From the NCBI GenBank assembly GCA_030429765.1, contig JAUIER010000020.1, positions 1 through 64,000 of the forward strand: a stretch of DNA of 64,000 nucleotides, in the 5' to 3' direction. Source of the DNA: a bacterium (GTDB lineage Bacteria > Omnitrophota > Gorgyraeia > Zapsychrales > Zapsychraceae). The position numbers and the translations under genes are program-made. Positions 48,741-57,698 of the stretch are shown here, piece by piece. The notes beneath the pieces are model-generated. The model was not told the DNA's origin. It did no database searches and worked only from the letters and a program-made list of their open reading frames with translations. Every line of letters starts with the position of its first letter. Position 1 is the stretch's first letter.

Positions 48741-49552
48741 GGAGAATCATCGCTCTCCCGGACTGTGTAACCGAACTTTTCAAAAATTTCGCGGGCCTCG
48801 TCGCTGAAGAGAAATTGAAAGAACTGCAACGAAACAGCCTGTCGCTCAAAACTACTGGTTTTGATCACCAACGCCGATTGCGCGATGGGTTCATAGGCGT
48901 CGGGATCGATATCGACCCATTGGCTGCCCTCATTGATATAATACGAATTGGCAATTGACCGCGCGGTGATCCCAACATCCGCGGCGCCGGAATAGATAAA
49001 CTGATTGGTTTGCGCGATGCTGCCGCCCATGATCAGGCGCGGCCCCACATAGCTGTACATGCCGTAATGCTTGAGCGCGTTGATGGCCTGTTCCCCGTAC
49101 GGCGCGGTGATCGGATTCGGAATGGCGATGGTCCGGATATTGTCACCGGTCAGGGCGTCCATCCCCTTGGAAAGATCGACCTCATTCTGTGTCCACAAGA
49201 TCAGTCCGCCGTAGGCATAAACCTCCGGTTCTTCGATACCGAATCCCTCTTTAAATAATTTTTCCGGATATTCCTTATTCGCTGACAGGAACAAATCAAA
49301 ATCAGCTCCTGCGCGAATTTGAGCGGCCAGATGTCCCGATGAGCCAAAGACTCCCGTTACCTGCGAGGCAAAATTATCTTCGAAGGCGGCTTCTAACTCT
49401 TTAAACACAAATTGAACGTTGGAGGATACCGCGACCGTGATATGCGGCACATCACCAAAGGCGGCCTCGGCCGATTGTGGCACTATGAATCCAACCATGA
49501 GGGCGGGAATAATGCTCAGAAAAGCGACAAGTAAACGTATGTGATTCTTCAT
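48737..49552 (-). CDS. modA: Molybdate-binding periplasmic protein ModA
   Basis: 271 aa. Signal peptide residues 1-31 (PQSAEAA). Type II binding fold with AVSSNVQFVFKEL, GSSGHLAAQIRAGADFDLFLSAN and QTNQFIYSGAADVGITA, the characteristic ModA segments. First gene of the molybdate operon, with GCGGAGG 5 nt before the ATG. Confidence 0.95.
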   Translation of the reverse strand: MKNHIRLLVAFLSIIPALMVGFIVPQSAEAAFGDVPHITVAVSSNVQFVFKELEAAFEDNFASQVTGVFGSSGHLAAQIRAGADFDLFLSANKEYPEKLFKEGFGIEEPEVYAYGGLILWTQNEVDLSKGMDALTGDNIRTIAIPNPITAPYGEQAINALKHYGMYSYVGPRLIMGGSIAQTNQFIYSGAADVGITARSIANSYYINEGSQWVDIDPDAYEPIAQSALVIKTSSFERQAVSLQFFQFLFSDEAREIFEKFGYTVRESDDSP

Positions 49553-49579
49553 AAGACCTCCGCAAAGAAAATGTTTGTT

Positions 49580-49804
49580 TCAGGTGTCCATGATCGACTG
49601 CGAATTCTTCGGGGAGCGGTCCTGACGACGCCCCAAAATAAAGCCGATAATCAGACCGAAGCTGAATAGAATCGGCAATAGGATGATGCGGGACAAACTC
49701 AACTCCCATACCAGAAACCGATAAGATACGACTTCGGTGTTCTGTAGTATTAGAATAGACACGATCACAAAAAGTGTCAGGGCTAGGTAGAGTTTGGGTT
49801 TCAT
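49580..49804 (-). CDS. LapA-domain small membrane protein
   Basis: 74 aa with two helices and the LapA (DUF1049) arrangement: ILQNTEVVSYRFLVWELSLS between helices and GLIIGFILGRR after. Paralogues work in lipopolysaccharide assembly. AGGGG precedes the ATG. Confidence 0.78.
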   Translation of the reverse strand: MKPKLYLALTLFVIVSILILQNTEVVSYRFLVWELSLSRIILLPILFSFGLIIGFILGRRQDRSPKNSQSIMDT

Positions 49805-49827
49805 TGTTGGGCCCCTTTAATCTCCAT

Positions 49828-50214
49828 TTAAGGATGGTATCCACCCGGCATTGGTTCACCTGCTGGCATTACCTCCACGTATTGCCAACCTTCAGCGTAT
49901 AAGCAGTCTTTCACCAGCCGTTTTTTGTATTGTTCGCGTTTGTATTGGCCGGGGTCATGATGTTTCTGCGTGGATTGTTTCTGATTCTGCTCGCCGTCCA
50001 CCACGGTATTGACCACAACCGTATTGGCCGGCGCAACCACCGGATACATCGAAATGGCCAGGCCTGTGGCGTACTCTTCACAATTGAGCTTGTCCTGATA
50101 CCAGATTTGAGTGTCTTTGGTAGGATGCACCCATTCCCTGCGCGAAATGGAACATCCGGCGCATAAAATTGTTGTGATAAGGATTATTCCCAGAAATCGG
50201 ACATATGGCGGCAT
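49828..50214 (-). CDS. Unknown lipoprotein
   Basis: 128 aa. Lipobox LCAGC at residues 17-21 after a hydrophobic leader marks it for lipid attachment. The mature part has two Cys (LNCEEYA, DCLYAEGW) that could form a disulfide, and a Lys/Gln-rich middle. Family not recognised. A single-gene unit or cotranscribed with the LapA gene (23 nt apart). Confidence 0.72.
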   Translation of the reverse strand: MPPYVRFLGIILITTILCAGCSISRREWVHPTKDTQIWYQDKLNCEEYATGLAISMYPVVAPANTVVVNTVVDGEQNQKQSTQKHHDPGQYKREQYKKRLVKDCLYAEGWQYVEVMPAGEPMPGGYHP

Positions 50215-50304
50215 TGATCACCTTTGGTTCAAATGTTTGACAAATTCGGTAATGATTATACTAGCGTTCGGGAATGAACACAAGGCAGGTGTTATTTGAT
50301 TGGT

Positions 50305-50330
50305 GTTGCCAGCCCCGGAGAGCTGGCAAC
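50305..50330 (-). terminator. Strong hairpin after the entericidin-like gene
   Basis: A perfect 9-bp stem (GTTGCCAGC with GCTGGCAAC) and 8-nt loop, 7 nt downstream of the stop. There is no T-run on the minus strand, so it may act as an mRNA 3'-end stabiliser or a partial terminator. Confidence 0.45.
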
Positions 50331-50337
50331 TTAAAAA

Positions 50338-50664
50338 TTACTCGACGGTTTCATCGCTCATATCGATGAGAAAATCAGTCTTGAGATTGGGCATTTCGCC
50401 TTCGCTCCAGTTTCCGGCATTATTGATCTCAACCCCGGCATCATCCGAATACGGCATATAATCCACGTACTCATCATCATGGATCTCGTACTGAGTCCGT
50501 GATCCCGGCGGATTTTCTTTCATCTGATGCTTAACGTGATCAGAGCTCTGCGAGATCCAGCCTCCGACCGTGGTCAGATCTTCGCCTACACCCTTTATCG
50601 TTCCGCAGCCTGTCAGACTGATACTGACGACGGATAAGATGATCCAAAAATAAAGTTTCGACAT
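50338..50664 (-). CDS. Entericidin-like lipoprotein with acidic C-terminal extension
   Basis: 108 aa. Lipobox LTGC at residues 17-20 is followed by GTIKGVGEDLTTVGGWIS, the entericidin A/B pattern. Entericidins are about 45 aa; this protein adds about 65 residues rich in Asp, Glu and Tyr. GGGAG precedes the ATG. Envelope-stress or programmed-lysis roles known for entericidins cannot be assumed here. Confidence 0.75.
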   Translation of the reverse strand: MSKLYFWIILSVVSISLTGCGTIKGVGEDLTTVGGWISQSSDHVKHQMKENPPGSRTQYEIHDDEYVDYMPYSDDAGVEINNAGNWSEGEMPNLKTDFLIDMSDETVE

Positions 50665-50835
50665 ACGACTCCCTTCGCTCGCTGTTGGGTTTACGCCTTG
50701 GACGGAAAATTTATGGCAAACCGTTCGGGGGCAATCCCTTGAATTATTCGCTTAATATGCAGGAATGATACCAATAAATGAGGCTGAGGTCAATATGACA
50801 CACAGGGTCAATCAGGGACAGGGAAATTTGCCCGG

Positions 50836-50854
50836 AAAAAGCCACGCGCGTGGC
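50836..50854 (-). terminator. Rho-independent terminator of the YdeI-like gene
   Basis: On the minus strand, the perfect palindrome GCCACGCGCGTGGC is followed directly by five T. It lies 12 nt after the stop codon at 50867. Confidence 0.75.
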
Positions 50855-50866
50855 CAATAAAGTGGT

Positions 50867-51436
50867 TTAGCCCCTGACACGAATGCCGCGAGCGGCCTTT
50901 TCGACCGTCTCCTGGACCCGCTTGGACTGGGTTTCCGGCCGTTTGGCCGAGTAGATCCATTCGAGGATCATGCGTTTGTTGGAATCGGTGAGTGATTCGA
51001 AATAGGATTGAGCCTTGGGCGTACGGGCCAGCAGCTCGGCCAGCTCCGGCGGAAGTTCAAGGCGGTCGGACTTGCTGAGTGATTCCCAGGATCCGTTGGC
51101 CTGGGCCAGTTCAATCGCCGCCTGGCCGGCCGGCGTCATCTGACCGGTTTCAATCAGTCGGGCGGCGGTCTTCTTGTTGATGGCCGACCACACAGACTTG
51201 GGCTTTCGGGGCGAAATATATAACAGAAAGTAATCCGCGTTGCCGCGGGACGGCACGCTGTCAATCCATCCAAAGCACAGGCATTCTTCGGTCACATCAC
51301 TGGTGGTGAACTGCCGCCGTCCGCTGTGTTTTTTGTAGACGCGCACATACACGCCTTCACGCTGCGTGTGACAACGCGACAACCAGTCGCGCAATGCCTC
51401 GCGGGTGTCGGGTTTAATAATCTTACGGTCCAGCAT
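50867..51436 (-). CDS. YdeI/OmpD-associated family protein
   Basis: 189 aa. Family features: W-L-x3-H near residue 18, ECLCFGWIDSVPSR near residue 50, and the C-terminal YIxSAKRPETQSKR-type ending. Known relatives affect resistance to cationic peptides, but the mechanism is unclear. Translation is coupled to the upstream 75-aa gene (TGATG). Followed by a clear terminator. Confidence 0.88.
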   Translation of the reverse strand: MLDRKIIKPDTREALRDWLSRCHTQREGVYVRVYKKHSGRRQFTTSDVTEECLCFGWIDSVPSRGNADYFLLYISPRKPKSVWSAINKKTAARLIETGQMTPAGQAAIELAQANGSWESLSKSDRLELPPELAELLARTPKAQSYFESLTDSNKRMILEWIYSAKRPETQSKRVQETVEKAARGIRVRG

Positions 51437-51663
51437 CAGACGTTGATCTCGTACTTTCTCGACAGCATATCCCCGTTGACCGCGTTGAGAAACGCCTTGA
51501 GTTTTTGATTGGGAATGTTGATCTCTGTCACCTTGTCATGGGTGCTATCTTCGAAGATGATGTTCATACTGACTTTGTCCTCGGTGTCACGGTAGTGCTT
51601 GACATAAAGTCGGTATTCACTGCCGAATTCATTCCATTCGATAATATCGTTGATCGCCGGCAT
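51436..51663 (-). CDS. Unknown 75-aa protein
   Basis: Not recognised. All-beta, then alpha, small soluble protein with no Cys (VKHYRDTEDKVSMNIIFED). GGAGG lies 5 nt before the ATG. It overlaps the YdeI-like gene by 1 nt, so the two are probably one transcript. Confidence 0.65.
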   Translation of the reverse strand: MPAINDIIEWNEFGSEYRLYVKHYRDTEDKVSMNIIFEDSTHDKVTEINIPNQKLKAFLNAVNGDMLSRKYEINV

Positions 51664-51695
51664 AGGACCTCCTCAAGTTGGGTTTAACCGTCGGT

Positions 51696-52397
51696 TTACG
51701 GCTTAAAGGTGAATTCAAGCGGCTCAGCCTTGCCGCCGCTGACCGTTACTTTTTGTTTTTGTGTGCCGAGCTTTTCGTGCCAGGCCTCAATCTCGTATTC
51801 GCCGTCGGGAAGATCTGCAATTTCAAACGATCCCTCGATGTTGGACACGCCGAAATACGGATGGTCCATCACGGCAATCCATGCCCCCATCCACGGATGC
51901 ACATCGCATTTGACTTTGAACATAAATTCCGCCTTGTCAAATGTCCGCTTGAGCTTTTTACGGAACTTGGGCATGGCCAGGTTGAATTTTTTATTGATCT
52001 TGGGGGATCCGTGCACATTGTGCAATGTCCCGTCTGGATTGAGCACTTCGAGGGTCTGCCCGACCATGACGCCCATGACATGCGGTGAATACATGCAGCC
52101 CTTCTGGTCCAGCACGGCCGGTTCGGCCGGTGGATCATACTTTTTCTTGGGAAGACCGTTGACCACGTGGACGAAGACATTGGCCAAGCCATTATCCTCA
52201 CCGACTTCTACGCTGGATGTAAAAACTGTGTCCTTGTGCTTGGTCAGACAAACCGGATCCGCCCCCATCTTGATCTCTTTACGTTTGGGCAGTTCGCCCT
52301 CGTATTTGACCGTGCCAATCAATGCCGCGTCAGCCATGCAGGTGGTACCGATAGAAAACAATACGGCCAAAAATGATGATTTGAAAATATGTCTCAT
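51696..52397 (-). CDS. Periplasmic cupredoxin with regulatory-like beta domain
   Basis: 233 aa. Signal peptide residues 1-24 (CMADAA). The copper-binding pocket is visible: His in LHNVHG (about residue 126) and CDVHPWM (about residue 167) gives Cys, His and Met ligands for a type 1 site. Residues about 180-233 are a beta-sandwich of the carboxypeptidase-regulatory type (GSFEIADLPDGEYEIEAWHEKLG). It could be an electron carrier. AAGGAG precedes the ATG. Confidence 0.85.
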   Translation of the reverse strand: MRHIFKSSFLAVLFSIGTTCMADAALIGTVKYEGELPKRKEIKMGADPVCLTKHKDTVFTSSVEVGEDNGLANVFVHVVNGLPKKKYDPPAEPAVLDQKGCMYSPHVMGVMVGQTLEVLNPDGTLHNVHGSPKINKKFNLAMPKFRKKLKRTFDKAEFMFKVKCDVHPWMGAWIAVMDHPYFGVSNIEGSFEIADLPDGEYEIEAWHEKLGTQKQKVTVSGGKAEPLEFTFKP

Positions 52398-52591
52398 GTT
52401 GTCTCCTTAATACTTGTTAGCATTTAATCAGCCTATCCTACCACACAGTCGCTATCAATCAACCCGTGTGAATCGCTGAGAGATCATGTAGGGTCACATC
52501 TGTGTATCCGTCCTAATGCAGATCAACTGTAGGAAGTCTGCACGAAACCTGGGTTAATAGGACATGAACATCGTTCGTCTGTATGCGGTGT

Positions 52592-54355
52592 TTAACCCAC
52601 TGCGCTCAGCATAAACAGTAAGGTAAATAAAATCAAAAACAATGTCCCGAACACGCGCCACGCGCTGAACATCTCGGCGATCTTATCCAGATTTTGACGC
52701 GGTAGATTGACCGTCCGTCCACACACCGTTAACGTCTCCACAAGTGCTTGATAGGTCGTTGTCACCACCGATGATACCCCCAGCATTCCACGTCGAAGAT
52801 ATTTCCACAACTTCTCATAAATCAGTAAGACATCCCCGGCAGGGACCGGCCATTGATTTTTGAGTCCACTCACGACCGCCAGAGCCGAAGCGGCCAGTCC
52901 CGCGATCAACGGCCATCCGCTGCTCCACGAAAACCAGTAGAGACTGTTCTTTTTGACCACCCCGATAAAAGATTGCCACTCGATGATCGCCGGCATGATC
53001 AGGATGATTAAGAGTACCACACCCCAATAGCCGTAGCAGCCATTGTTCGTGTTTACATTGGCCGGTCGCTGCGGTCGATTGGGCCGAATCATCCAGATAA
53101 AGCGAGCCATTAAAAGCGTTGTTCCAATCGCCCCGATGCTGATCCACCATTTGACGGCGGCCACCGAATACCCGTCGGTGGACATATGTTTGAGCACGTA
53201 CTTGAGCGAGCCCTTGGCAAAGGCCCCGCTGGTGAACGGCGCCCCGGCAATCGCCAGCGCCGGTATCAACAATGAGCCATAAAGTCCCACTAACGCCCTG
53301 CGGGAACGAACGGCTTGGTCCGACAATCCGACACTCAAGAACAATCCGGCCTTCGCGATGCCGTGATGCGCGGCATAGATCATCAGGACCGGCCAAATTT
53401 TGATCCAGGCCTTGGGGTACATCAAACCCAGTCCCACCATAATCGTCATTACCCCCATTTGACTGATACTTGAATAGGCCAATACCGATTTGGCCTGCCG
53501 TTGCGTAATTCCGATCAGCGCTCCGTAAATCGATCCGAAAATTCCCAACCCGACAATGAGTTGACCCCATTCCGGCAAAGCTGTTTCGCCTAACGGAAAA
53601 AACCGCAGCCATCCGATCAGACCGGCATTGATCATCGATCCGCTTAAGATCGCGCTCGCCGGTGTCGGCGCGACCGGATGAGCCAGCGGCAACCACACGT
53701 GCAGCGGCAGCATCCCGGCCTTGATCCCGAATCCTGCCAGGATCAATCCGATAATCCAATCCCGATGGACCGATCCGGCCACCTGTTGATACAGATCCGA
53801 GATATAGATACTGCCTCCCGGTCCAATCGCCAGCAGCATGCCGCTAAAGATCAGGATTTCACCGATCACAACCAGTGCGATATACACCGTGCCCGCCCGG
53901 TAGGCCTCCGGTGTTCGTGAAAAAACCACCAGGCCATACGAGGCAAAGCTCATCAGCCCGAACAGAAAATAAAAACTGATGACATCCTGAGCGAGGATCA
54001 GGCCCATGTTGCCGCTCATCGCCAGCAGATAATACACGAAAAACTCAAAGCGTTTGGGATGTGTCTTCAAATAAGCCGTGGCGTACAGTCCGCCGGTGAA
54101 CCATATCAAGGCGGTAAAAAATAAAAATGTCTTAGCCGTGGCATCCATTCCGAATGACGCCCCGGATAAAAACCACTGCGCGACAATTCCATGCCCGGGC
54201 TCCGCCAAAATGGCGGTCAGTAAGGCCGGAAACGCCGTCCAAGGGGCTGCGCGGATCAGCCAATCGGCCCGCGGCTTGGGCGCGAATAACAGGGCCAACA
54301 CTACCGGCGCGAAGACGATTCCAATCCAAAACCATTGTTGTGTGAGAATGTTCAT
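52592..54355 (-). CDS. Mrp operon antiporter-like subunit, NuoL-like (third copy)
   Basis: 587 aa, about 16 helices. The core contains LHVWLPLAHPVAPTPASAIL, the conserved Lys-bearing channel motif of NuoL/M/N and MrpA/D. It lacks the C-terminal MrpA domains. It is the last gene of the operon and ends in a long tail with an amphipathic segment (residues about 515-560). Probably substitutes for the N-terminal part of MrpA, translocating H+ or Na+. Confidence 0.85.
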   Translation of the reverse strand: MNILTQQWFWIGIVFAPVVLALLFAPKPRADWLIRAAPWTAFPALLTAILAEPGHGIVAQWFLSGASFGMDATAKTFLFFTALIWFTGGLYATAYLKTHPKRFEFFVYYLLAMSGNMGLILAQDVISFYFLFGLMSFASYGLVVFSRTPEAYRAGTVYIALVVIGEILIFSGMLLAIGPGGSIYISDLYQQVAGSVHRDWIIGLILAGFGIKAGMLPLHVWLPLAHPVAPTPASAILSGSMINAGLIGWLRFFPLGETALPEWGQLIVGLGIFGSIYGALIGITQRQAKSVLAYSSISQMGVMTIMVGLGLMYPKAWIKIWPVLMIYAAHHGIAKAGLFLSVGLSDQAVRSRRALVGLYGSLLIPALAIAGAPFTSGAFAKGSLKYVLKHMSTDGYSVAAVKWWISIGAIGTTLLMARFIWMIRPNRPQRPANVNTNNGCYGYWGVVLLIILIMPAIIEWQSFIGVVKKNSLYWFSWSSGWPLIAGLAASALAVVSGLKNQWPVPAGDVLLIYEKLWKYLRRGMLGVSSVVTTTYQALVETLTVCGRTVNLPRQNLDKIAEMFSAWRVFGTLFLILFTLLFMLSAVG

Positions 54356-54374
54356 CGACTAATTACTTTTGGTG

Positions 54375-55868
54375 TTAATGTCCATATTCTCCGAGGGTGA
54401 TCAATTTCGCCCAAGCCAACGGACTGTAGGGTGAGCCGGCACACACGCCCATGATAATTGTCATCAAGGCTGTGAACACCGGCGGCCAGATCATCAGCGA
54501 ACGATGTTGGTTCCACCGATCGGTCAATGGCTGTTGTGCCTCCTCGCACGGCTCGGCAAACCAGGCCGCGTAGATAATCGGTAGAAAATATGCAGCATTT
54601 AAGACACTGCTGGTCAATAAAATCCCGATAATCCATGGTTGGCCCGCGTCGAGCGCGCCAAGTCCCAGATACCATTTGCTCATGAATCCAGCCAATGGCG
54701 GGATGCCGATCATCCCCAGCGCCGCGACAGTAAACGCTCCCATCGTCAACGGCATTTGGCGGCCGATCCCGTTCATCTGACTGATACGCTTGATGTTCAT
54801 GGCCTCGGCTAAATTTCCGGCGCAGAAAAACAAGGTGATCTTCATGATCCCCTGATGTACCAGGTGCACCATTCCCCCAATGGTCGCGATCGGACTCAGG
54901 GTAGCGACCCCCAGCGCAATGTACGATACCTGACTGACGGTCGAATACGCCAGCCGACGTTTGAGGTCATCCTGAAACAAGGCCCGTATGGATCCGTAGA
55001 CAATCGTGATCGCGGCCAGGATGGCCAGTCCACGAAGTAATCCCAGTTGATGAGCGAATTCAATCCCGTAGATATCGTACACAACACGAACGATGCCAAA
55101 AGCACCGGCCTTGACGACGGCAACCGCGTGCAGCAACGCGCTGACCGGGGCCGGCGCGACCATCGCCTTGGGCAGCCAACCGTGTAGCGGCACCAGTGCG
55201 GCCTTAACGCCGAATCCGATGATTAGAAAATAAAAGATCACAAATAATTGCGAATGAAATTGCGCATCAATACCGGATAGGATACCTCCCTGCGTAAAGT
55301 CCGCCGAACCGGCCAACGAACTCAGCCACACCATGCCCAACAGCAGGACCGATCCACCCAGCAGCGTGTAGCCGAGATACACTCGGCCGGCCTTAATGGC
55401 TTCATCCGATCCCTTATGCACGACCAGCGGGTACGTTGACAATGTCAAAAATTCGTAAAATACCAGTAACGTAAACAGGTTACCGGCTAGCGCGATTCCT
55501 GTTGTCGCACTGACACACAATGAAAAAAATCCAAAAAATCGGCTCTGATTCGCGGTGTCCTTGAGATATCCGATGGCGTACAGCGTTGTTACAAACCATA
55601 ATAACGCGGACAAACCCACGAATAACAATGAGAGTTTATCAGCGGTCAGCGAGATATCAAATCCCAGAAACAATGGAAACCGAAATTCAAAACTAGCACC
55701 ATTGAAGGTCCCGATCAACAGCATGCCAACGAGAATGATCTTGACGCCGGCGTTAAAAAGATTGAGAAAATTCCGCAGGTAATCGCGTCCATCGGGAATA
55801 AAAAAGATCGCAATTCCCGTCAGGAATGAGGTCAAAAAAGTAATCAACGGCAGCATGCTCGACATCAT
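54375..55868 (-). CDS. Mrp operon antiporter-like subunit, MrpD/NuoN-like
   Basis: 497 aa, about 14 helices. Channel motif LHGWLPKAMVAPAPVSALLHAVAVVKAG with the two key Lys. The start overlaps the preceding subunit (ATGA). Role in ion translocation with its paralogues; which one carries Na+ is not visible. Confidence 0.88.
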   Translation of the reverse strand: MMSSMLPLITFLTSFLTGIAIFFIPDGRDYLRNFLNLFNAGVKIILVGMLLIGTFNGASFEFRFPLFLGFDISLTADKLSLLFVGLSALLWFVTTLYAIGYLKDTANQSRFFGFFSLCVSATTGIALAGNLFTLLVFYEFLTLSTYPLVVHKGSDEAIKAGRVYLGYTLLGGSVLLLGMVWLSSLAGSADFTQGGILSGIDAQFHSQLFVIFYFLIIGFGVKAALVPLHGWLPKAMVAPAPVSALLHAVAVVKAGAFGIVRVVYDIYGIEFAHQLGLLRGLAILAAITIVYGSIRALFQDDLKRRLAYSTVSQVSYIALGVATLSPIATIGGMVHLVHQGIMKITLFFCAGNLAEAMNIKRISQMNGIGRQMPLTMGAFTVAALGMIGIPPLAGFMSKWYLGLGALDAGQPWIIGILLTSSVLNAAYFLPIIYAAWFAEPCEEAQQPLTDRWNQHRSLMIWPPVFTALMTIIMGVCAGSPYSPLAWAKLITLGEYGH

Positions 55869-57376
55869 CGGACGAATCCCTCCATCGATTTAAAGGAAAC
55901 GGGACTGTCGATCTTGAGGATTTCAAGCGGAACGATCGCGATCAATCCAAGCGCGACAGCGATACACGCCATAGTCAAGGCCGCAAACCGCATACGTTGC
56001 GGGACCTGCATGCGCTGCGTTCCTTCCGGGACTTTTTGAAATGCTATCTCCAGAAAACGAAAGATATAAAACGCCGACAGGACGCTGCCGATCAGCATGA
56101 AGACGGCATACCACCATTGGCCGGATAACATCGCCGCCTTAAGCAGCATCCACTTGCCGATAAAACCTCCGCTGGGCGGCAGCCCCATAAGGCTCGTACC
56201 GGCGATGGCAAAGGCAAAGACGCCGATCGGAAACATCTTGGCCAGTCCCTGAAGGTCCTGGATGCGGTCGTGCCCAAGGGCGTACATAATCGCCCCGGCG
56301 ACCATAAAGGCCGCGGCCTTGGCGCAGGCATGCGCGATCGAGAAATAAATCCCTCCGCTCCAGGCAAAACCCTGCCCGATGGTGTGGGCGGTAATGAGCG
56401 GGAACAGCAGGAACATGTAACCTATCTGCGCGATGGTTGAATAGGCCAGCATCATCTTCAGACGTTCCTGGCGGATGGCCATCCACGCCCCACCCACAAT
56501 ACAAATGCATCCGAGCACTCCCAGCAATTGTCCGGCCGTCGGCGTGACAATCGCGGCGAATGAACCAAACCACAATCGAACAAGCAAGTAGAACGCCCCC
56601 ATCACCACCAGACTAGACAGGATTGCGCTGACGGGTGCCGGTGAGTTCGCGTGGGCCGGCGGCAGCCAAAAGTGCATCGGAAACAATGACGTTTTGATCA
56701 ATAGACCGATGGTTATCAGTGCGACCGCGATCGCTGAGACGACGTCCGGCGTGGCGACCTCCTTAAGCAGCGCGATGTCAAGCGTCCCGTAAGCGCTGTA
56801 GAGAAAACTCACGCCGAGCAGATAAACCAACGACCCCAAAAGTGTCAGATAAAAATATCGGGTGGCCGCCAATAAAGATTCAAGTGATCCTTTCAACGCG
56901 ACCAGCGCAATCGCTGAAAAACTGATAATCTCCAGCGCCACATAGATGTTAAAAATGTCGGCCGACAAGAACAAGACGTTGAGTCCGCCCCACGCGAACA
57001 GCCAGATCGGCCAGAAGTACCGCTCCATTTTGAGATACTGTTGCCGCTTGTCGTTGCATGGGTCCGCCCGTCCCCGAAAATATCCAGAGGCATAAACACT
57101 GATACACGAACCGGCAATGGCGGTAAAGATCAGCATCACGGCGGTGAGACCGTCGACCTGAATGCCGATACCCAACGGGCTCGCCCATCCGCCCATGGCG
57201 TAACGCATTGACCCGTTGGCATGCAGATTCATCCCCAAAACAAACGTCAGGATCATCAGGATGAGCGCGCTGATGAATCCCACCTGCGTACCGATACGGC
57301 GACCGGTCATGAAGCACACCAGGCTTGTAAAAAAAGGCAGTACGATGATCCAGACCGGTAGATGCGTATCAAACAT
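55865..57376 (-). CDS. Mrp antiporter subunit MrpD-like
   Basis: 503 aa from the ATG at 57376, overlapping the mrpC-like gene by 8 nt. About 14 helices, with FWLPPAHANSPAPVSAILSSLVVMG as the channel motif. Of the three large subunits it most resembles MrpD by place (directly after MrpC). A frame extending 24 codons further upstream is rejected, since those residues lie in mrpC. Confidence 0.88.
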   Translation of the reverse strand: MFDTHLPVWIIVLPFFTSLVCFMTGRRIGTQVGFISALILMILTFVLGMNLHANGSMRYAMGGWASPLGIGIQVDGLTAVMLIFTAIAGSCISVYASGYFRGRADPCNDKRQQYLKMERYFWPIWLFAWGGLNVLFLSADIFNIYVALEIISFSAIALVALKGSLESLLAATRYFYLTLLGSLVYLLGVSFLYSAYGTLDIALLKEVATPDVVSAIAVALITIGLLIKTSLFPMHFWLPPAHANSPAPVSAILSSLVVMGAFYLLVRLWFGSFAAIVTPTAGQLLGVLGCICIVGGAWMAIRQERLKMMLAYSTIAQIGYMFLLFPLITAHTIGQGFAWSGGIYFSIAHACAKAAAFMVAGAIMYALGHDRIQDLQGLAKMFPIGVFAFAIAGTSLMGLPPSGGFIGKWMLLKAAMLSGQWWYAVFMLIGSVLSAFYIFRFLEIAFQKVPEGTQRMQVPQRMRFAALTMACIAVALGLIAIVPLEILKIDSPVSFKSMEGFVR

Positions 57377-57698
57377 CCGGTGCCTCCTTGGTCTGCGCGG
57401 CAATTTCCTCAAAGCTGGTATGTCCGGTGACATTGTATAGGCGCACAATTAACGCCAGGATAAAGGCCGTGGCGCTGACCGAGACAACGATACCGGTGAG
57501 AACCATCGCGTGCGGCACCGGGTCAGGCGCGTCTGTCGGCGTGCGATGGGCCATGGCGATCAGGAACATAAAAATGCCTGAACCCATCACATTAATGGCC
57601 ATGACCTTACGGATGAAATGCGCGTAAACGATGAGTCCGCGGAAGCCGAGAACGAAAATGATCATGCCGGTTGTTCCATATAAAAAGGCCAGGCTCAT
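57369..57698 (-). CDS. mrpC: Mrp antiporter subunit MrpC (NuoK-like)
   Basis: 109 aa, three helices. Residues GLIVYAHFIRKVMAINVMGSG carry the conserved helix-2 pattern of MrpC/NuoK, and PVPHAMVLTGIVVSVSATA the helix-3 pattern with the ion-path polar residues. The start overlaps the MrpB-like gene by 4 nt. Confidence 0.92.
   Translation of the reverse strand: MSLAFLYGTTGMIIFVLGFRGLIVYAHFIRKVMAINVMGSGIFMFLIAMAHRTPTDAPDPVPHAMVLTGIVVSVSATAFILALIVRLYNVTGHTSFEEIAAQTKEAPDV

Noticed and set aside
51709-52410. 233-codon plus-strand ORF
   Set aside because: Antisense to the cupredoxin gene, which has a signal peptide, copper ligands and a ribosome site.
52815-53759. 314-codon minus-strand ORF in another frame
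   Set aside because: Shadow of the NuoL-like Mrp subunit; Arg/Gly/Asp-rich translation typical of a wrong frame.
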